64,000 bases of DNA from Hyaloscypha bicolor E (GCF_002865645.1 NW_020194684.1:4503952-4567951); one strand, 5' to 3'; counted from the stretch's first letter, positions 15,721 through 28,818 are shown. The notes: generated by a model not told the origin, from the sequence alone. Translations and numbers: made by a program.

Positions 15721-18700
15721 ATTTAAGTAAGATTAATATAGCCAGAAATAGATACCTTAGAAATATATAATAAACTCGGTAATACCGGGTCAGACTATAA
15801 CTTCCTTAATAATAATTAGACTTAAAGCTAGGGCTTTATTACCTTAGCTAAGTATAACTAAGAGTTTATAACCTTTTATGGGAATAGATTTAAGGTCTAT
15901 TAAGCCTATAATCTTAAGGTATTTATTATAGATAATTATAGTAAGATATATTCTTTTAAGCTCTGGTTCTATAGGTATAAGAATATTAGCTCTTATAGCC
16001 TTATCTTTAATATGAAATTTTATAAAGTAATTCTTATATAATATATAGACTAGAGCTTAACTAGTACCCTGAGTTAGTATCTTAAGTCTTATTTTTAACT
16101 AAAGGCAAATATAATTATTTTAGATAATAGGCTTTATATATTTATAATAGTTATTAGATCTTTGCTTTATTATATAATTCTAGTAATACTAAATAGGAGT
16201 TTTTAATATAGCAAATTAATACTTTCCGGAAAAGGGCCTTAGAGATACCTATTTATCTCCGGGATAATAAATATAAAGACTTCTTAGAGGTTTTTGACCC
16301 TAATAAAGCTTTAGAACTTCCTAATCTTAGTAGTATTAAATACTTTATTAATATAGATAGTATAGTCCTATATAGGCCTTTATATAATCTATTAGAGACC
16401 TAACTAGAAGTATTATATCTGTATTTATAGGATATGCTTTATAAATATTAGATAAGGCCTAGTAAAAGCTTAGTAAAGATACTTATTCTTTTTATTTCTA
16501 AGAAGAATAAAGAACTATATTTTTATATTAATTATTATAGACTTAACCAAGTTATAATTAAGAATTAGTATCTGCTTCCTCTTATTAATAAGATTCTTAA
16601 CCGGCTCCAAAAAGCTAAGATCTTTATAAAGCTAGATCTTAAGAATATATATTATTAAGTAAGAATTCATAAAGAATATAAGTAAAAGACGGCTTTTAGG
16701 ACCTATTATAGCTATTTTAAATATCTTATAATACTTTTTAGGCTAGCTAATATACTAGCTATATTTTAAGTATATATTAATACTATATTTATAGGGCTTC
16801 TGAATTATTTTATAGTTATTTATTTAAATAATATTCTTATTTACTCTTAAAATAAGAATAAATACCATAATTACGTTTACTAGGTACTTACTAGGCTATA
16901 TAAAAATAACCTGTTTTATAAACTTAGTAAATACAAGTTTAATATTAAGGAAATCGAATTTTTGGGCTTCCTTATTAGAATAGAAGGTATTTATACGGAT
17001 CCTAAATAGGTCTATAGTATTATTAAATGGCCAGAACTAGAATTATTCTATAATATTCAAGTATTTCTTAAATTTACTAATTTCTACTACAGGTTTATTT
17101 ACTATTACTTTTAGATAACTATAGGCTTAATAGATCTTTTAAAAGAAATAGAAAAGGGCCGGAAATCCGGTCTCTTTATATAAATAAATAAAGTAGCTAA
17201 AAGCTTTAAGACTTTAAAAAAATCTTTTACTATAATACCTATCCTAATCTATTTTAATTCTTCTAAGAAGATTCGTATTAAAACTAATATATTAAAATTT
17301 ATAATTACTAGTATTATTTTATAATAAGTTAATTCTAGTAATAGCCTAAAAAAATACTAGTATCTAGTAGTATTCTGGTTCCGGAAACTCTCTAAAGCTA
17401 AATATAACTATAATATCTATAATAGGAAGCTACTTATAATTATTAAAGCCTTTAAGTATTAGTACTATTACTTTAAAGGGTCCAGGTTTATAATTAAGGT
17501 TATTATAAACTATAATAACCTCTAATATTTTATAGAAATAAAGTATCTAGAGAGCTATTAAGTATATTAGGTAATATATCTTATAATATATAATTTTAAT
17601 ATTATTTATTATAAAGGTGCCTTAAATCTAATAAACGGACCTAGTAGAAAACCTAATTATAAAAAAGGTTCTATTAATATAACTTGGCTTCTAATCTTTT
17701 AGAATAAGTTAAAGAAAGCTTTTATAATTATAATTTAGAGGTTCTTATAAATATCTAAAAAGTTTTTTCTTTAGAATAGGCATTATTTAATACTTATTAT
17801 ATTTATAGTAATTAAGGAGAAATATTTACTATAAGATAAGTAAATAGATTATCTTATAGATTCCTTAACTATAAAATTAGTTAAAAAGTAAGATATAGGG
17901 AAATGCCTTAAAGGCTTTATTACTATAGCTAAGGTAATAAGAATATCTATAACTATATTACTTAATAAAATTAAAGACTTCTTGGTTTCTCGAGTTTTTG
18001 AATTAGATAATTATAAATACTTAATTCCCTATATATAAATATATATAGCTACTAAAAGAGCTATAGTACTAGCCTCTCTATCTAAATCCCTTCTGGATAT
18101 TATCTAGATAGCTTAGAGAAATAATTCTTAATATTAGAATATTATAAAATAGAGGCTTAATAAGAAAGATATTAAAGGAAAAGAAATCTGGAAAAATAAT
18201 TCGGGCCTATTTAGGTACTATTCAAGAATTATTATATCTAATAATCCCGCTTTATATTAAGAAGTTATAAAGCTTTATTATAATAACTTAATAGCTAGAT
18301 ACTATAGAATAGAGAAAACTCTCGAGCTCTTTAGAAGGTTCTAGTATTAGGAGAATATAAAAAAAGATATTTATAATTATTATTAAAAATATAATATCTA
18401 TTAGAGAATTAAGGTAAAGAGGTATTTGCTATATAATCTGCTTAGTAGTTTACTATAGCCTAAAAGACCCTGGAATAAGATCTCTATAGATTTTATTATA
18501 GGTTTACTACTATATAAGAATCTGGTAGGAAGTCCTAATTTTAATATAATTCTTATAATTATTAACCGGTACTCTAAAATAGTAAGATATATTATATATT
18601 ATAAGACTATTAACTTTCCGGAGCTTACTAAGATTATATAAGAATATATTTTCTTAATTTTTAGCTTCTCTAATAGAATTATTTCTGACCGAGAAACGGT

Positions 18701-19565
18701 ATTTACTAGCTAGTTCTGGTTTGCTTTCTGTTTTTACTTAATATATAAATAGTATTTAAATATAGCTTATTATTCTTAGATAAATAGTTAGATAGAAAGG
18801 CAGAATCAGGCCTTGAAATACTATCTAAGATATTATTATAATACCTAAAAGAATAACTAGTTTAAGAAGTTATCTTTTACGGAATTTATATATAATAACT
18901 TAAAATATTAAGTTTTATAGGATATATCTTTCTATATATATTATAGATATTATTCTTAATTTTTATAGAATCCTAAGAATAGGATTATAAGAGAGGTACT
19001 AGCTATATATAGGAGACTAGAAACCCTTAAAGCAAAGTAAAGAAAGCTTAAGAATTTATAGTATTATATATAAAATAACCGGGAAATCTACTATAATAGA
19101 TATTAGTTAGCTAAATACTATTTTAAAGAAGCCTAGATAATACTATTAATAAGGAATATTAAACTTAAGGCAGGAAAGCTTAAGCCAAAATTTATAGGTC
19201 CGTTTAGGATCCTTAAATATATTAGTAATTTAGTATATAAGTTAGAACTACTAAATATATATAATTATTTATATCTAACTTTTTATATTTTCTTTTTTAA
19301 AAAATATATAATAAAAAAGAATTAGAAGCCATATTTATATCTTTCCAAAAAACTTCCGGAATTAGTAAATAATAATAAAGAATAAGAATAGGAAGTAAAA
19401 GCTATTATTAATTACTAATAAGATAATAGAAATAAGAAGTAATAGTATTTAATTAAATAGAAAGCCTGGCCTAAAGATTATAATATCTAATTACCTATTT
19501 TCCCTAATTTTGAAAATTCTAAGGAACTTCTAAAATTATATAACTAAAATTATAGCTTGGAATCC
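15721..19565 (+). pseudogene. Chromovirus pol relic (RT, RNase H, integrase, chromodomain)
   Basis: The RT active site reads YLNNILIYS at 16821-16847, from YLDD by RIP. RNase H follows at about 17230-17600. The integrase core keeps its first two acidic positions (about 18480 and 18690), and a relic of the HPQTDGQTER region lies at about 18760-18830. A chromodomain follows at about 19390-19560, recognisable from YLIK, KAWP and NFENSKELL segments. All is broken by in-frame stops. In working elements a chromodomain steers integration to heterochromatin. Confidence 0.85.
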
Positions 19566-21307
19566 GAAACTACTTTTTAATAATTTCTTAAGATTAAAAA
19601 GAATTCTGGATTACTAAGAAAAAAGCTACTTAAAAGAAAAAAAGAACCTAAATAGCTAAGAAAAGATCCGGAATAATAATAGAAATATTCTTTTTCTGGG
19701 TTTTTTACTTATAAAGGTTTTCTAGAGTTTTATTAAGGCTTATAAGAATTATATTTAAATTATTAGAAAAAGGTTTAGGATTAAGAAAGATTTATTATAG
19801 GTAGACTAGCTATAGGTATCTTAAATAAATAAACTCTAATTTCTATAAATTCCTAATTCCTAAAGTAAGAATACTAAATACCGGCCCTATTTAGGACTTA
19901 GTAAAGAATTAGCTAATATTTTCCGGAATCTGCTTATCTCTTAATAAGATATAATTATACTATAATAATATTAGTATTAAGGATATTAAGAGAAGCAAGT
20001 AAGGAACTTATAATAGCCATATATGCCTTATAGAAGGCCCGAACTTCTAAAGTTAGGTCCCGAATAGCTATAAGTATTATATTATTAGTATTTAAAGTAC
20101 TAGTAATAGATTACTTAGTAATCTCGGTAATAAGCTCAGTAATAAGGTTAATGCCTTAAAGGTAAATATTATGGTATTTCTTTAAGGAATTAGTAAATAC
20201 TTAAGTATATTAGAAAAAACTTATTTTTGGAATACTAACCTAAGTAGTATTATTATTTACCTTATTAAGATAAGAAGAAGAATTCCGAAGCTTATTAGTA
20301 TTCTTCTAGTTTTTAAAAACCTAATTAATAGTATTATTCTTATTAGTATAATACTATTTAGGATATGCTTTAAGAAATTTTTTAAAGATTATAATAGTAT
20401 CTTCCTAGAACCGGTAAGCTTTTAATAAGTAGTAAGGAATCTGAAATTGCATTAGCTTTAATAGATATTAAAGCTAAAGAACTTACTAATATATAAGACT
20501 TAGAACCTTTATTATAACGGTTATAATTCTTCTTACTAGGTACTATAATATATAAGGTAAAGGAATTAATAAGTAAATGCTTGAAATATTTCAAGTATTT
20601 ACTAGTAATAGGAAAGAAGGCTATAAGATTACCTTTATATTTATTATTACAGGAATAAATAATAAAACTAGAAGAAGATATTATAGAATTAATTAAAAAT
20701 AATTAAAGAAGACTTAGAAAAGGGCAAAAGAAGAAGCTAGAAAATAATAATAGAAAAAGTTATATATATAGTTATTAGAAAGAAAAAGAGTATATAGTAA
20801 TATAAAGAGGTTCTTTTATAGAGGTAAAGAACTACCTGGATTAACTACTAGTTTTCGTACTAGTTCTAATTAGAAACTAGTATAACTAATTAATATATAT
20901 TTCCAGGAGCCTGTAAATAATCTCTAGGATCTCAGAAATATTCATATAGGTTTCTTATATAAATATTTATTAAATACTTTCCATATAGTTATTCAGATTA
21001 TTCTAATATAAGATCTGACAAGTAATATTAGTTTTATAGAATAGTATCTTAGTATTTTAGATCGAGCTAATTAGAATACTTAGATTCCAAACGAAATCGT
21101 AATTACTAGCTAGCCCCTATACCTGGGGTATAATTACTCTTCCTTCTCGCTTATTTAGCCCTGATCTAATTAGACGATTTTTATATCTATTATCTAGATT
21201 ATATTAGTAAAACCACTTCCCAAGATACTAGAAGTTTACGTTAATTAAATAATTAAATAATTAAATATTTACCAGGATAGATTAATGGATCTTGGGGACA
21301 AGATCCT
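19566..21307 (+). other. Long 3' region of chromovirus, no recognised domain
   Basis: About 1.74 kb between the chromodomain and the purine tract. It is longer than a usual 3' untranslated segment. One plus-strand frame is Arg/Lys-rich with relatively few stops between about 20000 and 20760, suggesting an extra coding relic, but no family was recognised. A short minus-strand ORF at 20382-20594 looks like chance. Confidence 0.5.
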
Positions 21308-21317
21308 AAAAGGGGGG
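21308..21317 (+). other. Polypurine tract of chromovirus
   Basis: AAAAGGGGGG lies 6 bp before the 3' LTR, in a context (CTTGGGGACAAG...) common before 3' LTRs of fungal Gypsy elements. It would prime plus-strand DNA synthesis. Confidence 0.75.
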
Positions 21318-21323
21318 TATAGT

Positions 21324-21794
21324 TGTAATATATACAGGGTCGTATGTGACTTAAGGGTATGTAACGAATCTCGGATATTGCAGGTATTAATTAGGGAGTT
21401 CGGCAGCTCTTTAATATCCCAACTAACCACTGTTTATATTATATATATTAGGCTTATAAATCACTAATTATATGTATGCCATTGGGGCCTCCTATTTAGA
21501 GGGGGCTTCCCTGGACCTTACAGGAGGGACAGAGATTAGTTCTATACTTGTTATAGAGTACCCAAGCATCCTAGCGAGCACGTGCGTGCGCGTGGTCCGT
21601 GCGCAAGCCCATAAGGCTTCGCACCTCCCACGACTCACTTGCTTCTTCAAGTTTCAGTCACAATACTACTTTGGATTACTCCCTGACTTGCTGCCCTTTT
21701 GGTAACCACTATTACACTACTGAATTTAATACTGTGATTTCACAACACACTAATTCATTCTATTATCTTATTGCCTACTAATAAATACCTTATA
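21324..21794 (+). repeat. 3' LTR of chromovirus, carrying an insert
   Basis: 471 bp, TGTAATATATACAGGG to ACCTTATA. It equals the 298-bp 5' LTR plus a 173-bp extra block (168-bp insert plus 5-bp duplication). It is more heavily C-to-T/G-to-A mutated than the 5' LTR outside the insert. Confidence 0.92.
21549..21716. mobile_element. 168-bp TG...CA insert (solo LTR or miniature element)
   Basis: It is absent from the 5' LTR, where the empty site reads GTACT (14091-14095). The insert runs TGTTATAG ... CTATTACA and is bounded by ATACT (21544-21548) and CTACT (21717-21721). These fit a 5-bp target duplication of GTACT with one RIP-type change and one other mismatch. Its ends form a short imperfect inverted repeat (TGTTATAG / TGTAATAG). 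It is markedly GC-richer than its surroundings and not RIP-mutated. There is no coding capacity. Most likely a solo LTR of an unidentified family. Confidence 0.7.
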
Positions 21795-21799
21795 GTATA

Positions 21800-22362
21800 T
21801 TTAAATCTATTAATTTACTAGCTATAGAAGTAAGAACAGAAGTAGTAAAAACTATAATTTCCAGGTTCTAGAATAAGAAGATTATCTGAATTAAGATTAT
21901 TATCTAACTAATTTTTTATAGAAGTAACCTTTTCTTATAAGGCTTTAATTTATTAATTAAAAAACAAAGTAAATAAAAAAGATATTATAAATATAAATAT
22001 TATATTAGAAGTAGTATTAAGAGATTTCTTTAATAAAAGAATATAAATTAGTAAAGATATTTCTTTATTTCTTTTTTATATTTCTTTTAAATCTCAATAT
22101 TAAAGTTATATTTTAATTTCTTTATAATTTTATTATATAATTATTATTATTTAATTAAATAAAGAAATAGAAATAGAAATATAAAAGAAATATATTAATA
22201 ATTTAATAACTTAATAATTTAATAATTAAAAAATATATTATATATATTTTCTTAATTTTCTTATTTTATTATATTTCTATTATAAAATATAATAAAATAT
22301 TATATAAATTAATTATTTTAATTATATTTTATTATAGAAATTATTTAGATTATTAATAATTA
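21800..22362. other. AT-rich, no gene seen
   Basis: Very AT-rich, TA-dominated sequence with short self-similar tracts (for example around 22190-22330). No conserved protein segment, LTR end or RNA gene could be recognised. Confidence 0.6.
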
Positions 22363-22504
22363 TTATATAAATACAAGTACTAGAAAGCTTAGCTTTACTT
22401 ACTTAGCTACTCTTTTTATTTAACTAGATTTAGAGGCTTTCTTTAGAGCTTCTTTTAATTAGATAACTACTTATATAAATTACTATTTCTTATTATTTAT
22501 AATA
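22363..22504 (+). repeat. Direct repeat, left copy (about 140 bp)
   Basis: It begins ATTATATAAATACAAG and matches 24047-24162 closely apart from C/T and G/A differences and a 16-bp indel. The two copies lie about 1.54 kb apart. They could be terminal repeats of a short, unidentified element. Confidence 0.65.
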
Positions 22505-22879
22505 GTTATAGGTCTAGTATACTAACTATATATCTCTATTAATAATTAGTAAGTATTCTAGTAATTATAATTATTCTTATTATAATTATAATTATTAAAA
22601 GAATACGTTTTATTTATTTTTCTTATTCTTTATTTCTTTCTTTAAAATAGTAGCTTTACTAGTTTCTAATATATATTTTACTAATTATAGGAGCTTTTCT
22701 ATATAATATATAAAGCTTAAACTCAATTTCATTTTTTGAAATATATAATATCTTATTTAATTCTAATATTTTAAAAGCTTCTTATCTGCTTTTTATAAAA
22801 CCCCTTTTATCTTTTATAATTAATTAAATATTATATAAAATACTTTATTAGTAATACAGAATATAAATAGAAAACTAGA

Positions 22880-23760
22880 AATAGAAAAAGAAATATAACT
22901 AAGAACTTTATATCTAGCTTATTTTAATAATATTAAAGAGAAATACTCGTTTAGGCTTAAGAAATATATTATTAAATAATTGAATTAGTTAATATAAAGC
23001 TTTTAATATTAGAATATCTGGAATTAAATATATTATATAATTAAACTAGCTTTATTTATATTATATTTTAAGTTATTTATTTCCTAGTAAAGGCTCTCTT
23101 TTTAGAATATTATATAAGCTTTTTATAATAAATTCCAGTTATTAAAAAATAATATACGAGAATAAGTAAAAGAGAATTATAAAAGAATTTTAAACTATAA
23201 TAGAATAAATTTAGAACTTCCTAAAGCCTGAATTAATAATTAGTACTAAGTTTTAATATAAGCTTAAATCTACCGAATTATAGAAATTAAAGAGTTTCTA
23301 GTAATTAAAAACTTTCTTTAAGTAATAATAGCTAAGTTTTTACTTATTTAAGAAGTATAATAACTTGCTTTAGTAATTAAGGCTAATATATTTAGAGAGC
23401 CTGTTTATATACTTAAGTAATATAGAAGAATCTTTAAGGCTCTAATTTAGTAAAACGAATATTCTTTATTTGAGATCTTTATTTCTTTTATTAGAAGATC
23501 TAATAGATACTTATACTTATATAAGAAAAGAAAAGCAGAAAAGTACTTATAAAAGCCTATTAATTACTTTATTCTAGAGCTTATAACTACTAGTTCCTAT
23601 ATTAGAAAACTTAATCTATAGCCTATAAATAAGTAATTAAAGGCTATATAAGAATATCTTATAATAAAGAAATATAAGAAGCTATATAAATAGCTTAAGA
23701 AAAAGAATTAGATTAAGAAAATAAAGTAATTAGAGTATTTTAAATACTAATAATATATAT
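22880..23760 (+). pseudogene. Unidentified Lys/Arg-rich coding relic
   Basis: One plus-strand frame reads for roughly 290 codons as a plausible basic, hydrophobic-patterned protein interrupted mainly by TAG/TAA. No motif of a known transposase, reverse transcriptase or host gene was recognised. It lies between the two copies of the 22363/24047 direct repeat, so it may be the body of that element. Confidence 0.35.
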
Positions 23761-24046
23761 AATATAATTTTCTAACTTTGGGCTTATAAAGCTATCTAAA
23801 GCTAGAGCTAGGCTTTTTTGGAACTAAATATATTACTAGAAATATCTGAGAATACTTTATTTTCTATTTCTTTTAGTTCTATTAGCTTAATATAAGGAAT
23901 TAGGAAATAATAATTTCTTAGTTCTTAATTAGGATAAATAAATTATATATATATTTCTTTTTATTAGAGGTATTTTATAGAAGCACTTTACTAGCTATTT
24001 CTTTTATATATAAAATTGGAAGCCTCTAGAAAATATATTATATAAA

Positions 24047-24162
24047 TATAAGTATTAGAAAGCTAAGCTTTATTTATTTAGCTACTTCTTTTATTTAGCT
24101 AGATTCGGAGGCTTTCTTTAGAGCTTCTTTTAATTAGATAACTATTTCTTATTATTTATAAT
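24047..24162 (+). repeat. Direct repeat, right copy
   Basis: Partner of 22363-22504, beginning ATTATATAAATATAAG. It lacks a 16-bp block present in the left copy. No clear target duplication could be fixed outside either copy. Confidence 0.65.
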
Positions 24163-24462
24163 AATAATTTTATTAATTTTATAAGAATTTTTTTTTTAAA
24201 AAAAAGCTTATAATAAAGTAAGATTTTAAATAATAAAAAACTAAAAACTAAAAAACTAAAAAATTAAAATATAAAATTATAAACTATTTGAAATTAAATA
24301 TATAATTATACTAAAATTAAGCTAAGACTTATAATTATATAACTAGTAAATAAAACTAGATAATATATTAAAATAAATTAGTTACTATTATTATAAAAGC
24401 TTTTTATATTATAATAAACTAATTTCTAAAAAGCTTTTTATATATTATAATAAATTATTACC

Positions 24463-24563
24463 TAATAAGTTATTTCTTAATAAGTTATTTCTTAATAAGT
24501 TATTTCTTAATAAGTTATTTCTTAATAAGTTATTTCTTAATAAGTTATTTCTTAATAAGTTAT
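24463..24563. repeat. 15-bp tandem array, left part
   Basis: Nearly seven copies of TAATAAGTTATTTCT. The array is cut at 24563 by a Copia element and resumes at 40482. The target duplication GTTAT is part of the unit. Confidence 0.92.
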
Positions 24564-24877
24564 TATTAGTATAGCTATTCCTTTGGGAGTCACGTGCGTA
24601 GTTACGGGACACGGGACACGGGATATAGGCAATGGGACATGGGTAATAGGATATAAGTAATAGGATATGGGATACGGGATATAGTTATGTGACCTCGCGT
24701 CTTATTAGTGACTCGACTAGTAGACTAGACTCCTTTAGGCTTAGCAAATTTAGGGATTGCATATTAATACCACAATATTATAATCCCTATTTCTAAATAA
24801 TAATAACTTTACTAACTATATATAAATAGTATTTCACGACTTATATAATAGTGCCATGTATTACTAGTAAACTAATA
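24564..24877 (+). repeat. 5' LTR of Copia 1
   Basis: 314 bp, TATTAGTATAG...AAACTAATA (ends mutated from TG...CA). The first third holds GGGAYATGGGYAAT-type tandem units around 24610-24685. Part of the GC-rich sequence (CACGTGCGTAG) is still unmutated. Confidence 0.9.
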
Positions 24878-25669
24878 CTAATTAGTTTATATATATAGAT
24901 TAGAGAATAGAATCTTTTGAGCTAAAGAAGTATCCGGTAGCCTATAGCAAAATTAAACTAGTCTTTATTAAAGGAGGGAATTACCTATTAACTTTACGAA
25001 GTATCCGGTAGTCTAAGAAAGAAAATAGCTAGCTCTTACCAAGGACTAATAACTACTTTATTAAAGAAAGGAATTACTTATTAACTTTATAAAGTATCCG
25101 GTAGCCTAAGGAAGAAGACTCTAGTTCTTATTAATTAATAAGTAATTAGCTATTTAACTATCTATCTATTTAACTATTTACTATTCTTTAGAACTAACTT
25201 CTTTTGGCCCCAAGACTACTTTCTTAGAACCTATCTTTTCCACTTATATAATACCCGTATTTACGGGATACTCTCTCCGAAATATATACTTTATATATAC
25301 CCTTAAAGCTCTTTAATTACTACTTTAATTTTATTATTAAATCAAGTTCTTTGAGCTTTAGACCCTCCCGGAATTATAATATTTTACTTCCTAAATTTCT
25401 TATTATAGATAAAATATTTAAGGGCGAAATATTTACTTTAATACTTATAATATCCCTAGATATCTGGGGTATCTGGTATCTGAACCAGATATCTGGTATC
25501 TAAACTAAATAACTAGATATTTTTACTATTAAACTCTTTCTATAAACTTACTATAAACTACCTTACTTTTAAATCTCTCTTATTATAAATCACATATATA
25601 TTAAGAAGGGCTTGACTCTAGGGATTTAGTATAATAGAACTATAAAATAAATATATATAGGTAAAAAAG

Positions 25670-28600
25670 TAGAAAGGCGGTATTAATCTAATTACCTATA
25701 ATAATAAGGAAGTTCTAGATTACCTTAATACTAGACTATTCTAGTATAAAATAAAGAAGTTAACTAATAATAATTTCTAGGAATTATTTAAGGAGAATTT
25801 TAGTAATTTTGACTTTAAAGTACTTAATTATCTAGATTAATATATACTATATAAATTATAAGCTATTTTATAATACGGCGGTATTTATATTAAATAAAAT
25901 AATAAGGGACTCGCTATTATATAGTTCTTAGTTAATACTATTTAGAAAGAAAAGTAATATATCTGGACTATAGCTAATATTATTACTACTAGACTAGATC
26001 TTAATATGGGCCCTATTATCTTATTATATATATCCCTTAATAATAGTATTATAAGAAATTAATAAACTAAACTAATTATTACTTATATTTCTTTATTACC
26101 TATAATTACTCTTACTAGTACTAGACTATAGAGAACTAGTAGTAACGGATTTCTACTACTTTTATTACCTCTACTATTTTTAAATGGCCCTTTAGCTAGC
26201 CCTTTTACTATAAAGCTAATTAGAGAAGTAATAAAGATATATATTAAGATACAGAAATATAATAGAACTAATAGTAGTTTTAACTAAAAACTCGCTATTT
26301 TCCTTAATATCTACTAATATATAGAGCTTTTATAAGAGGTATTAGTAAGAGCTTTTCCTATTATATTAAAAGAACTAGTATAAGATTACTTTTATAATAA
26401 CTAGCTCTCTTAATATATATATAAAGAGGCCTATATAAATATTCGCAACTTCTTTAAAGGCCCTGGTTTCTAATATCGAAACTTAGATAAGTGAAACGCT
26501 ACTATAATAGTAATTATAATAGCTTAATATCCTAAAAAGACAATATTTGAGCTTATCTAGTTACTAATTAATAACTTATATAAATTATAATATAGACTAG
26601 TACCTGTCCTATAAAATACCGAATTCCTATATAATAAGATTATTATCTTTTATTAAGGTATACTAGTATACTAATATATAGTCTCGGATTCTTTTTCTAA
26701 TCTCAACTAACTTATTAATAAGCTCTAATTATTTATTACTACCTATAAGAAGAAATAATAGATTAATACCGAGATCCTCTTTATTAATTAATAATACTAT
26801 TTTTAAAACTCTCTAAATTACTACCTGTCCGGAAATTATTAATATAGACCTAGCCATAATTTCGGAACCCGTAATAATTACTTTAAGCCCCGTAACCATA
26901 ATAATTATGCTTTAAAGTTATGTTTTATATATAAGAGACCCGAATACCGTTTATAGAAGCATATACTAGAGAAATAAGAGGCTAAGAAGGTTTAATTTAA
27001 GGGTAGAAATATTTACTAATTTAGATCCCGAAATACCTATAACTTTAATAAATACTTTAGTAATACTTATATATAGTATATTACCGAATTTAAAAGAGAA
27101 GAGAATAATAAGAGTAGTAAGAATAAACTAGTAGATAATACTTTTAAAGCCTTACTAGCAGAAATAAATAAAAGAGAGAAATATTATTCTAATTCCTACT
27201 TTATTTCTATTAAGAGCTTCCTAGCCGCTCTTATAGCCCTTATTTTTACTATCCCTATAACTAATACTCTTGTAGATAATCTTACTTCCCTTTTCCTTAT
27301 ATACTAGATAATAGGCGAAAACCATACTTTAAAGCCTATTAAATAAATAGAAGATATCTAGATATTTATAATTAATAATATATTAAGATATAATACTTAC
27401 TGCTTTTATAGAGTTATAATTAATACTAGAGCCTCCAGATTCTTAATTACTAGTTCTAACTAATTCTAAGCTTTATAGCAGACTAATAGTAATATCTAAC
27501 TTAATAAAATTACTAAAAGTCAAGTTAATATCTAGTTTAGTATTAGATTTATATTCTCTATTAGATCTATAATAATAAGAATACTAATTAGGCAAGTATA
27601 ATTCTATATTATACCTATAAAAACTCTATTTTTACTTAGCTTGGCTAATATAAATAAGCTAGAAATCTACTTTAATAATCTTACTAATTATTTCATTACT
27701 TCTAATAAATGCTTTATACCTATAATATAATGTTTTAAATACTTTTTCCTGCTTTAGAATACTATTTTATAAAGCTTTATTTCCGAATTCTTTACTTATA
27801 ACTTCTGCTTTCTTATAAAAATCAAATTATAATATTTATATTACTATTTTAGTTATTTATTTATTAGTAAGCTTTAAAACATACTAGAATAAGCAGGCTA
27901 TAATATTAATATAAAAGCACTTAAGTATCTTATAAAATACTATAAGTAATACCAGAAATTTGGATAATTACCGGAATAATTTAAGTTTAATCTAAAAGAT
28001 AATATTAGCTTTAATTACTCTATTATTATTAATATTTTCTATATTTCTAATAAGTTTATACTTTATATTATTAATAAAAGCACTAGATATTAAGCCGGCT
28101 AATAGCTTTAAAATATTAGTATATTATATATTTGGGATATCCTAAAGTAGTATTAGATTAATACCTATTTAGGCTCTCCTAATTAGATTATAGCAGATAC
28201 CAGAAAGTAGTTTACTAGTAAAGAGTTTACTTAGCTTATAAATACTATAGGAACTAAGGTTAAAATCGTCCCTATAAAAGCTTATAGTTTTATTAGAATT
28301 ATAAAATACTATTATAGCCCGATTTAATATATTTACCTTATTATTATAGCCGAAATTAATAGAATTAATAAAGATATTATACTTTAAATAGCTTTTAAGG
28401 CTATTAATAATTCTACTAGACCTAATAATATTATCCTAACTCTTTTGGTTTATAGTACTTTATCCTAAATAACTAAATATAATACCTTATTACTAACTAT
28501 ATTATAGTAATTAGTAGTACTCAAGAAAGTAATAATAGAAATTCAGAAGCTTTAAGCTAGATACTAAATTATAAATACTCTAAATACCCGAAATAGTTCT

Positions 28601-28818
28601 AGTATTACTAATATTTACGAATTTTCTTTAAATTCGGATATTCTCGTATAATATAAAGGAAATACTAGTTAATCTAGTAATTAGGATAGGCCATATAAGC
28701 TAGTAGCTATTAATAGGGAGAACTATATACTAGCTTTATTATATAGTAATACTATCTTCCGCTTAACCTCTATAAAGCCCTTTTATATAGGGGATATTAA
28801 GGTTATTATTGGAATAGT
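25670..28818 (+). pseudogene. Copia 1 gag-protease-integrase relic
   Basis: A gag-like region is followed by a Cys/His-type segment at about 26920-26980, a protease region at about 27415-27500 (INTRASRF, from D-T-G-A), the HHCC integrase zinc region at about 27870-27980 and the integrase core to about 28800. The order protease-integrase before RT is diagnostic of Ty1/Copia. It stops at about 28818, where homology to Copia 2 ends. Dead, with many in-frame stops. Confidence 0.8.

Larger units (their letters stand above)
13871..21794 (+). mobile_element. Ty3/Gypsy chromovirus, full-length, RIP-inactivated
   Basis: A complete LTR retrotransposon. LTRs at 13871-14168 and 21324-21794 start TGTGATG/TGTAATA. 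The element is flanked by the 5-bp duplication GTATA (13866-13870 and 21795-21799). Internal order is gag, CCHC, RT, RNase H, integrase, chromodomain, which identifies Ty3/Gypsy of the chromovirus branch. A purine tract AAAAGGGGGG precedes the 3' LTR. Many TAG/TAA codons at former Trp/Gln positions and Asp-to-Asn changes at the RT active site show that it is dead. Confidence 0.92.

Noticed and set aside
20382..20594. 70-codon minus-strand ORF in the chromovirus 3' region.
   Set aside because: No family resemblance; short open stretches are expected by chance here.
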